Below, in pieces: positions 1 through 5,849 of a stretch of DNA of 6,198 nt. A model generated the notes under the pieces. That model searched no databases. It had not been told where the DNA came from and worked only from the letters and a program-made list of their open reading frames with translations. Both the position numbers and the translations under genes were made by a program. This DNA comes from Verrucomicrobiota bacterium (lineage in GTDB: Bacteria > Verrucomicrobiota > Verrucomicrobiia > Opitutales > UBA2995). Position 1 is the stretch's first letter, and every line of letters starts with the position of its first letter. The stretch is taken from contig JAPUIL010000566.1 in the NCBI GenBank assembly GCA_027297085.1, positions 1-6,198 on the forward strand. Reading direction: 5' to 3'.

Positions 1-686
1 GTGATGTAATGATTGTGCCAGGAACGAATCTTTGCCTGCTTACCCACCTTCAGGTCATGGGGTTTTCCTTCAAGAAGGGAGGCCATCATCTTATCCTGGT
101 TAGGCATGATATGGAAACGCACGTTGGCACTCATCCAGGTACCCAGCATGGCTCCCATCTGCAAATATACCGCCCGACCATTAAAGACCGTTTCGAGCCA
201 CGATGCGTAGATGAGTATAGCTGCAAAAGTGATCAACAACCCAACGATCGTCTGATTACGAATGGGACTGCGCCAAAGTAGATCGTAAAATAACCACCCA
301 CCGATCAAAGAGCCTAGGCTGATTACCAGACCCATGTAGGCAGGAAGATCCGTTTTCGACGGGTCCAAAAGCAAAGTGCCCCCACGTGTGTAAAATACGG
401 ATACGAGAAGAATAAATCCGCTGATCCAGGTCGTATAAGACTGCCATTTGAATATATGTAGCCGCGAAGGAATTTCATCCGGCTTGATTACTCGCTTCTC
501 AAGAAAAAAGATCCCGCCACCATGAAGCATGTTCATGTTACCAAGCGATTCGTCGTTCTCCTTATCCTCGAGCAGATTGATCTCCATCCAGGTAAAGAGA
601 AGCGAATTACCAATCCACATTATCGCGGCGACTATATGGATAAAACGAAAAACAATATTAAAGAACTCGATCAGGCCGGCATCCAT
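1..686 (-). CDS. puuD: Urate hydroxylase/oxidase PuuD, membrane N-terminal domain (partial, runs off left edge)
   Basis: This is the N-terminal 228 codons of an integral-membrane protein of the PuuD/Urate_ox_N family. That family oxidises urate to 5-hydroxyisourate; characterised members pass the electrons to a C-terminal cytochrome c domain. Seen directly: the frame is open from ATG at 686 to the window edge, and it is the first start after an in-frame TAA at 701-699. Hydrophobic segments lie at about residues 10-34, 83-100, 115-137, 145-165 and 172-190. Family landmarks are FIHIVAAIMWIGNS (15-28), HGGGIFFLEK (55-64), RLHIFKWQSYTTWISGF (75-91), the MPNQDKM region (194-200) and RSWHNHY (221-227), which resembles the RSTHNNYLTLPV block of the family. 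No Shine-Dalgarno is visible before the ATG. The upstream xdhB is on the same strand, about 490 nt away across a repeat-rich gap. Whether a cytochrome c domain follows cannot be seen. Family call strong; electron acceptor unknown. Confidence 0.88.
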   Translation of the reverse strand, partial: MDAGLIEFFNIVFRFIHIVAAIMWIGNSLLFTWMEINLLEDKENDESLGNMNMLHGGGIFFLEKRVIKPDEIPSRLHIFKWQSYTTWISGFILLVSVFYTRGGTLLLDPSKTDLPAYMGLVISLGSLIGGWLFYDLLWRSPIRNQTIVGLLITFAAILIYASWLETVFNGRAVYLQMGAMLGTWMSANVRFHIMPNQDKMMASLLEGKPHDLKVGKQAKIRSWHNHYI

Positions 687-757
687 AGGTGTAATTTTTT
701 ATGCGGGGAAACGTGACAAGTATTCGAGGTCTTTTTCCACCTCATAACTATCGAAGA

Positions 758-835
758 GGTAGGGCAAGAGCGTCCTCGCTCTGCCGCCATTAATTGCCAG
801 AAATACACGGCGCAGCGGGACGCTGCTGCCCTACC
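758..835. repeat. REP-like inverted doublet, GGTAGGGCA family
   Basis: Two similar units face each other. The left unit (758-786, plus strand) begins GGTAGGGCA, and the right unit (808-835, read on the minus strand) begins with the same nine bases, so 758-766 and 827-835 are a perfect 9-bp inverted repeat. Each unit also folds on its own. On the left, GAGCG (768-772) pairs with CGCTC (777-781) across a TCCT loop, and GGCA (763-766) pairs with TGCC (782-785) around one bulged A. On the right, GCAGCG (812-817) pairs with CGCTGC (821-826) across GGA. Two hairpin units in opposite orientation around a short spacer is the usual REPIN/BIME arrangement. That this is a dispersed genomic family is inference, since only one doublet is visible here. 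Confidence 0.75.
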
Positions 836-1007
836 CGACACAGGCACCTTGTCCCACGAATTTGGAACTTCTATTGTGGGAGGTAGCTTGCTGCCGATGG
901 CCAATTCAATTGAGGGGTTAGAATGCACCGCATTTTTAATTACACCCGGCATCCATAAATAGGTAGAATCAGTGTTGATCTTAAAACACACAAAAATATC
1001 GTAAATA

Positions 1008-1036
1008 GGTAGGAGCGGTTTTTACCGCGATTTCGG
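1008..1036 (+). repeat. REP-like unit, GTAGGAG family, single copy
   Basis: This unit has the head GGTAGGAG, then the stem GCGGT (1015-1019), loop TTTT (1020-1023), stem ACCGC (1024-1028) and a GAT tail. It matches the two units at 1095-1163 in head, stem position and tail, but its stem has a T/A closing pair where the others have C/G. It has the same orientation as the unit at 1096 and lies about 88 bases to its left, with no inverted partner of its own nearby. Confidence 0.72.
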
Positions 1037-1094
1037 TGAAGATAATCTATCGGGTCGTACATAGAATTGCCTGTATGCCGGTCCAATCGTTTTT

Positions 1095-1163
1095 CTGTAG
1101 GAGCGGCTTTATGCCGCGATTCCAACAACGCAAAACGATCGGGGCGTAAAGCCCCTCCTACAG
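1095..1163. repeat. REP-like inverted doublet, GTAGGAG family, just downstream of xdhB
   Basis: The left unit (from 1095, plus strand) has the head CTGTAGGAG and the hairpin GCGGC (1103-1107), loop TTTAT, GCCGC (1113-1117). The right unit (1137-1163, minus strand) has the same nine-base head (1163-1155) and the hairpin GGGGC, loop TTTAC, GCCCC (1155-1141). The heads form a perfect 9-bp inverted repeat. An inner inverted repeat also flanks the left unit and the spacer: ATCGTTTT (1086-1093) against AAAACGAT (1132-1139). The right hairpin begins about 20 bases past the xdhB stop and is followed on the minus strand by GATCG and TTTT. It could therefore act as a weak terminator or as a 3'-end stabiliser of the guaD-xdhCAB message, as known for REP elements. 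That role is inference; the T-tract is too short and too distant for a confident terminator call. Confidence 0.78.
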
Positions 1164-1175
1164 GGTTTCGAGAAG

Positions 1176-3464
1176 TCATAAAGCAACCGAAGGTTCAGCA
1201 GGTTTAACAGATTTTACATCGTAGAGAGAAAGAAGCACGCGCTCGGGCGTCATAGGTGAAACAATCTCGTCCGGGATTTGAGGCCGGAAAGCGTCGATCG
1301 CGTGTTGAATGGCAAAATAAGCGCCAATACCATACATAAAGGGAGGTTCACCAACGGCCTTACTGCCCAAAGGTCCGCCGGGATTATCAGCATTCTCCAA
1401 GAATTTTACCACCAGGTCATCTGGCATAAAATCAGCATCGGGAGCTTTGTAGGTTGAAAGCGCAAAAGAAAGCAAACGGCCATCATCACTATAGGCCAGG
1501 TCCTCCAATGTCACCCATCCAATACCTTGGGCCAATCCGCCTTCTACCTGTCCCAGATCGACCGAACGTATAATTCCACGCCCCAGGTCATGTACGATCT
1601 TAGCCGAATCGATGGTATAGTTGCCCCGCAGGCAATCTACCGTCACTTCAATCAGGCAGGTTCCATAGGTATAGTAATGAAAGGGGTTATTATCAGATTT
1701 TGTGAAATCATAGTGCAAACCGGGAGGCGTGTAAAATCCGTGGGCCATCAACTGCACACGTGAGAAATAGCTTTTGAGCACCAGCTGCTCCCAGGTCAAA
1801 TCCGTGAGATTATCACTTAGGTGGACAATGCCGTTTTCGATAGAAATATCCTCCGGTTTACCACCCAATTCCCTGGCCGCCACATCACACAAGCCTGACA
1901 AGATCTCCTGGCATGCAATAAGCGTAGCATTGCCATTGAGGTCCGAGGTAGCACTGGCTGCACTGGGCGATATATTGGCAATGCGCGAGGTATTGGTGCT
2001 ATTGCAACGCACACGATCCGGGCTGATCCCAAAAGAACGCGCCACGATGGCGATCATGTTGGAACTGACCCCCTGGCCCATTTCAATTCCGCCAGTACTT
2101 ACACTGACCGAACCATCGGTGTAAATATGCACCAAGCTGCTTCCTTGATTTAAGAATGTTTTGGTAAAACTGATACCGAAACAAACAGGCATAATCGCGA
2201 AACCCTTCTTCGTACCACGATGCGTTTGGTTGTAAGCCTCTACTCGATCATTGACGGATGAAAACTCAAAAGCGTCTTCGGCTTCTTCCCAGGTTCGCTG
2301 CATACGGCAGTCCTTCAAAACCTGTCCGTAGTGGAATTTATAACCGTCTTGAATGAGATTCTTTTTCTGAATCCAATCAGGTGATACACCCATTTCAGTG
2401 GCGGCTCTGTAGATAGCCGCCTCGAGGGCAAACATACCTTGTGGGCCACCGAAACCCCGGTAGGCTGTGTTAGGAGGTAAATGGGTTCTGCACGCGGCGG
2501 CTAAAATCTTCACGTGCGGGATCGCATAGGCGTTAGTCGCATGCAAAACAGTCCGCTCCAATACCGGTGCGGATAGGTCCATGTAAGCACCGGAGTTTTG
2601 ATAATGAGCGACGTCAAATGCCAGAATCTCACCTTCCTTTGATAGACCGATTTTAAAATCCTGTTTGTAGGGATGCCGTTTACCGGTCATCTGCATGTCT
2701 TCAACCCGATTGAGCACGATCTGAACCGGACGCTGCAGTTTAACTGCGGCAAGAGATGCCATACATGCCCAGTGGGTCGCCTGGTCTTCTTTGCCACCGA
2801 ATCCGCCACCCAAGCGTTTTACATCCACCTCAACTTTGTGCATTGGGATGCCCAGCACCGCGGCAATTGTCTTCTGCCCAGCCGAAGGACTCTGAGTGGA
2901 GGAATACACTTTAACCTGGCCGTCTTCCTTGGGCACGGCCCGAGCCCGATTGGTTTCCAGGTAGGTGTGATCCTGACCGGCCAAGTCAATCTTTCCTTCC
3001 AACACATAGTCACACTGGTCCCAGACGGATTCTACATCGCCCTTTTCAAAGATTCTAACCTCTTGTAACACATCACCAGCCTTGTAGGCTTCCCGAGGAC
3101 AAACCGTGATTGGCAAGGGATCAATCTCAACCTTGCAAAGCTTGGCAGCTTTGCGGGCTAGCTCGGCAGTATCTGCAACAATTAAAACAATCGGATGCTC
3201 ATGATACATCACCTCATCATAGGCAAACAAAGGCTCATCCTGGATGACGGCGCCAATAAATTTTTGCCCAGGGATGTCGTCGTATACAAAAACTCCTCGA
3301 ACACCCTCTATAGCATTAGCCGCAGACGTATCCAGATTTCGGATTTTCCCATGCGCAATAGGAGATCCGAAAACTGCGCCATGCAGCAGTCCTTCCGGTG
3401 GGGCAACATCATCCGTATATTCTGAACGACCGGTCACATGAAGCTCACTATCACAATGCCTCAT
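1176..3464 (-). CDS. xdhB: Xanthine dehydrogenase, molybdopterin-binding catalytic subunit XdhB
   Basis: This 762-residue protein is the molybdenum subunit of xanthine dehydrogenase, which hydroxylates hypoxanthine to xanthine and xanthine to urate in the cytoplasm. It starts directly in the a/b-hammerhead region (HVTGRSEYTDDV, 9-20) as bacterial XdhB subunits do, and the length is normal. By motif spacing the bovine active-site residues are all present: Gln191 (STQS, bovine Q767), Glu226 (GGGFGGKE, E802), Arg304 (LERTVLH, R880), Phe338 (AYRGFGGPQ, F914), Phe433-Thr434 (GISFT, F1009-T1010) and Glu706 (KAVGEPP, E1261 catalytic base). EMGQG lies at 461-465. The Glu226/Arg304 pair is the purine-binding signature and argues against aldehyde or CO dehydrogenase. 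The start overlaps the xdhA stop by 14 nt and has a strong Shine-Dalgarno. It is the last gene of the tight operon; REP-like hairpins follow. Confidence 0.96.
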   Translation of the reverse strand: MRHCDSELHVTGRSEYTDDVAPPEGLLHGAVFGSPIAHGKIRNLDTSAANAIEGVRGVFVYDDIPGQKFIGAVIQDEPLFAYDEVMYHEHPIVLIVADTAELARKAAKLCKVEIDPLPITVCPREAYKAGDVLQEVRIFEKGDVESVWDQCDYVLEGKIDLAGQDHTYLETNRARAVPKEDGQVKVYSSTQSPSAGQKTIAAVLGIPMHKVEVDVKRLGGGFGGKEDQATHWACMASLAAVKLQRPVQIVLNRVEDMQMTGKRHPYKQDFKIGLSKEGEILAFDVAHYQNSGAYMDLSAPVLERTVLHATNAYAIPHVKILAAACRTHLPPNTAYRGFGGPQGMFALEAAIYRAATEMGVSPDWIQKKNLIQDGYKFHYGQVLKDCRMQRTWEEAEDAFEFSSVNDRVEAYNQTHRGTKKGFAIMPVCFGISFTKTFLNQGSSLVHIYTDGSVSVSTGGIEMGQGVSSNMIAIVARSFGISPDRVRCNSTNTSRIANISPSAASATSDLNGNATLIACQEILSGLCDVAARELGGKPEDISIENGIVHLSDNLTDLTWEQLVLKSYFSRVQLMAHGFYTPPGLHYDFTKSDNNPFHYYTYGTCLIEVTVDCLRGNYTIDSAKIVHDLGRGIIRSVDLGQVEGGLAQGIGWVTLEDLAYSDDGRLLSFALSTYKAPDADFMPDDLVVKFLENADNPGGPLGSKAVGEPPFMYGIGAYFAIQHAIDAFRPQIPDEIVSPMTPERVLLSLYDVKSVKPAEPSVAL

Positions 3465-4893
3465 AAACCACCTCCTCGCTAATAACTTCCGGGAAACACT
3501 TTAGAAAGAGCGCCAACAATAACTGCCGAGCCAGCAACCGTTTATAGTCTGCTGATCCACGCACATCGCTGATAGGCTGAAATTCAGTCTGGGCAATGGC
3601 CACCGCCTCCATTACAAGCTCGGCTGTCAGACTTTGATTACTCAAGAACTGACAGGTTTCATGTAAATAGAGAGGAATCGCCGCTACACCGCCCAAAGCG
3701 AGATGCGCCTCTTTGATAAACGAGCCATCCACTTCAAACCTGGCTGCAGAGTTAACCGTAGCGATATCAAGTACGGGCCGTTTGGATACTTTCTCCCAGT
3801 GGATGCGTGTGCTCCCATCCGGCTTGCCAAATTCAATCGTCTTAATCACCTCTTCCTCTATCTTGGCCAGTTGTTTATATCCCAGGAAAAAGTCCTTCAG
3901 CGCCAAATGCCTCGGTTCATCCCCACCCTCCACGCTCAACTGCGCATCAAGCGCCAGCAGAAGGCAAGTCATGTCCGCAATGGGCGAAGCGTTGCATATA
4001 TTGCCACCCAATGTGGCCCGTGTGCGGATTGGCCAGCTGGCGATCAAATAATTGTAGGCCTGGATCTCAGGAATGGCCTCCTGAATCAGCGGATCGTCTC
4101 CAAAGGCTTGAAACGACATCCGTGCATCCACGATTAAATTACCATCCGCCTCAACAACTGGGGGTACAGCATCTCCTGAATTCAACAACTGCACGGGTGT
4201 TTCGGGTATCTCTGCCCCTCGCTGCACATAGATATCGGTCCCACCTGCTATAACTAGAGGTCTTCCTCCTTCAATGTTAAAGTCCGAATTCTCAGGGTGT
4301 TCCAATGCGGCCAAACGTTCAGGAATAGTTTCAAAATAGGCTGGCAACGCTTCTTTCTGGCAAAGGTCGGTAATCCGGTTTTCGCCCGACAATCCGGAAG
4401 CCAGTTTGTCCAACACTTGCTCTCCCGCTTCTTTGATAGATCGATAACCAGTGCAGCGGCAAAGATTTCCAGAAATAGCAATTTTCACACCTCCGGCATC
4501 TAAAGCTTGGGTTTCATCCATCAACCATCCGGTCATCGAAACCACAAACCCCGGTGTGCAATAACCGCATTGAGTTCCACCACAATCCACCAAGGCTGCT
4601 TGGACGGGTGAAAGCATTTCCATATTAAGCCCCTCGATGGAAACCAGGTGCTTCCCCATAAGCTCACCCATGGGAATCAAACAGGAGGTCATCGGCACAT
4701 AGCGAACGCGACCTTTATCGAGGCTCCCCAGCAAAACCGTGCACGCTCCGCAATCACCTTCCTTACAACCTTCTTTGGTTCCGGTAAGGCGCTCGCTATC
4801 ACGTAAATAATCCAGCACCAATCGACCGGGCGTTTCCCAAGCGGTGACTTCCTGATCGTTCAGAATAAATCGTATGGGCGATTTCAGATTCAT
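3451..4893 (-). CDS. xdhA: Xanthine dehydrogenase, iron-sulfur/FAD subunit XdhA
   Basis: This 480-residue electron-transfer subunit partners XdhB. It carries electrons from the molybdenum centre through two [2Fe-2S] clusters to FAD, normally on to NAD+. Domains in order: a plant-ferredoxin-type fold with ligands Cys43, Cys48, Cys51 and Cys71; a helical [2Fe-2S] domain with Cys109, Cys112 (GTQCGYCTPG), Cys145 and Cys147 (GNLCRCTGYR); a linker at about 160-205; an FAD-binding domain from about 211 (LVIAGGTDIYV, then TLGGNICNASPIAD at 294-307); and a C-terminal CO dehydrogenase-flavoprotein-like domain with KVSKRPVLDIA (368-378) and RGSADYKRLLARQ (445-457). All eight cluster cysteines are present. 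The length fits bacterial fused FeS-FAD XdhA. The ATG shares the sequence ATGA with the xdhC stop, and no Shine-Dalgarno is visible, so translation probably depends on coupling to xdhC. The fused architecture fits XDH rather than the separate CoxM/CoxS subunits. Confidence 0.96.
   Translation of the reverse strand: MNLKSPIRFILNDQEVTAWETPGRLVLDYLRDSERLTGTKEGCKEGDCGACTVLLGSLDKGRVRYVPMTSCLIPMGELMGKHLVSIEGLNMEMLSPVQAALVDCGGTQCGYCTPGFVVSMTGWLMDETQALDAGGVKIAISGNLCRCTGYRSIKEAGEQVLDKLASGLSGENRITDLCQKEALPAYFETIPERLAALEHPENSDFNIEGGRPLVIAGGTDIYVQRGAEIPETPVQLLNSGDAVPPVVEADGNLIVDARMSFQAFGDDPLIQEAIPEIQAYNYLIASWPIRTRATLGGNICNASPIADMTCLLLALDAQLSVEGGDEPRHLALKDFFLGYKQLAKIEEEVIKTIEFGKPDGSTRIHWEKVSKRPVLDIATVNSAARFEVDGSFIKEAHLALGGVAAIPLYLHETCQFLSNQSLTAELVMEAVAIAQTEFQPISDVRGSADYKRLLARQLLLALFLKCFPEVISEEVVYEAL
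3470..3477 (-). promoter_or_regulatory. Shine-Dalgarno of xdhB inside the xdhA 3' end
   Basis: GAGGAGGT on the minus strand lies five bases (GGTTT) before the ATG at 3464, an almost ideal match and spacing. It sits within the last codons of xdhA, so xdhB can be translated both by coupling and by direct initiation. It fixes the xdhB start. Confidence 0.88.
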
Positions 4894-5849
4894 AAGAAAG
4901 AAAGTGAATGTATTTTTTGCAGGATTTGTGCCGCAATGCTAACAGCAATTTCCTCCGGCGTATCACTTTCAATCGGAAGTCCCACCGGAGCGCAAATACG
5001 GCTCTCGTCAGACGGGCTGATACCGCGAGACAGAAGTTCGCCTTTGATTTTTTTTAGTTTAACAGGGCTTCCCATAACACCGATAAACGGAAAAGGATTA
5101 GGCTGGAGACTTGCCAGCGCATCTACGTCATCTAAGTAAGAGGGTGTCATCACAACCGCAAAGGTCAATCTTGCATGGTCAATTGTCTGACCAGCTTCGG
5201 AAAAGGCTCGGAACTGTTTTACAACGCGACTTGGTACGTCTCTCAAAGTATACAATTCCTCACGTGGCTCAACTACGGTCACCTGAAATCCGAGCATATC
5301 CATTTGACGAGCCAAGGCCGCTCCACAATGCCCACAACCTACCACCAATACCCTCCGCCGGTTTAAAAGACCTAAACGGGCCGCCCAGACATCTCCATCT
5401 TTCTCGAAACGCGTGGAAGGCTCATTCAAATCTTCTTCTTCAATGTTCAATCCGGAAGGAGAAAGTATTAGTGAACCAGGCTGATCATGTTCGAGCCGGT
5501 TCAACAAACTGTGCACGATTGGCCTGTGATCATTATCCAAGACCATCGTTACTAACGATTGTGCACCCCCACAAATCAATCCGGAAGCATCCTCATTCCT
5601 TGGATGGTGGTATAAAGTGCGCAGAGTTGGTTTAATTTTTCCGGACCGCAATTGATTGTGAGCTTCTTCAAGAAGACGAGCTTCCATGATACCTCCACCA
5701 ATCGTCCCTAGGATTTCACCAGCTTCGGTGTAAAGCAATTGGGCACGAGCCGTGCCGGGAGAACCTTTTTGGTGATCCACCACAATTGCCAGAAACACTT
5801 TATAGTGACTATCAAGCTCATCGGCGACTTTCTTCCAAATCGCTAACAT
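4890..5849 (-). CDS. xdhC: XdhC, molybdenum cofactor insertion chaperone for xanthine dehydrogenase
   Basis: This 319-residue protein belongs to the XdhC/CoxI family, which binds molybdenum cofactor, supports its sulfuration and delivers it to XdhB without being part of the final enzyme. The N-terminal XdhC/CoxI domain shows KGSPGTARAQL (28-38), TIGGGIMEARLLEEA (49-63) and LICGGAQ (91-97, Cys93 being the cysteine usually linked to cofactor binding). A variable linker (about 105-160) follows. The C-terminal Rossmann-type domain has RRVLVVGCGHCGAALA (165-180), FIGVMGSPVK (255-264), ICAPVGLPI (285-293) and TPEEIAVSIAAQI (297-309). At 234-240 the protein reads MTPSYLD, where relatives typically have a histidine motif such as MTHDHxLD; this difference is noted as a finding. 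The start overlaps the guaD stop by 7 nt and is preceded by a strong Shine-Dalgarno. Placement before xdhA, rather than after xdhB, differs from the common xdhABC order. Confidence 0.94.
   Translation of the reverse strand: MLAIWKKVADELDSHYKVFLAIVVDHQKGSPGTARAQLLYTEAGEILGTIGGGIMEARLLEEAHNQLRSGKIKPTLRTLYHHPRNEDASGLICGGAQSLVTMVLDNDHRPIVHSLLNRLEHDQPGSLILSPSGLNIEEEDLNEPSTRFEKDGDVWAARLGLLNRRRVLVVGCGHCGAALARQMDMLGFQVTVVEPREELYTLRDVPSRVVKQFRAFSEAGQTIDHARLTFAVVMTPSYLDDVDALASLQPNPFPFIGVMGSPVKLKKIKGELLSRGISPSDESRICAPVGLPIESDTPEEIAVSIAAQILQKIHSLSFL

Larger units (their letters stand above)
687..1175. other. Repeat-rich intergenic gap between xdhB and puuD
   Basis: This stretch of about 490 bases holds no credible gene. 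The open frames here (minus 671-991 and minus 940-1179) are short, have no recognisable protein features, and are built from the repeats. It contains an inverted doublet of one REP-like family (758-835), three copies of a second family (1008-1163), and a short duplicated motif near the puuD start (see findings). Between the families, 836-1007 has only a weak inverted repeat (TCCCAC 852-857 and GTGGGA 876-881) and no other structure I can support. Any separate puuD promoter should lie in the part nearest 687-757, but I found no convincing -35/-10 pair there. Confidence 0.75.

Noticed and set aside
256..447. 63-codon minus-strand frame and the plus-strand frames at 9-281, 13-210 and 522-747
   Set aside because: They lie in other frames of the puuD coding sequence, which shows clear family motifs along its whole visible length.
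687..757. Possible sigma-70 promoter for puuD (TTGTCA at 719-714 on the minus strand)
   Set aside because: The -10 at matching distance is only AATTAC, and transcription would start at or past the ATG. The evidence is too weak to annotate.
852..881. Inverted repeat TCCCAC/GTGGGA as an operator or terminator
   Set aside because: Six-base arms with an 18-base loop and no T-run are easily explained by chance.
671..991. 106-codon minus-strand frame crossing the GGTAGGGCA doublet and the puuD start
   Set aside because: It reads through both hairpin units and into the puuD 5' end in another frame, with no recognisable domain and no Shine-Dalgarno.
758..1163. CRISPR array or insertion sequence as an explanation of the repeats
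   Set aside because: The units differ in orientation and spacing, do not alternate with uniform spacers, and there is no cas gene or transposase. The structure fits REP-like elements.
940..1179. 79-codon minus-strand frame whose ATG overlaps the xdhB stop, looking like a coupled small gene
   Set aside because: It is made almost wholly of the GTAGGAG-family repeats and has no conserved-looking protein features. The ATGA overlap with the xdhB TGA is best read as chance.
5111..5635. 174-codon plus-strand frame opposite xdhC, and similar long plus-strand frames at 1774-2124, 2673-3068 and 3703-4137
   Set aside because: They are antisense shadows of strongly conserved xdhC, xdhB and xdhA, with no family-like sequence.
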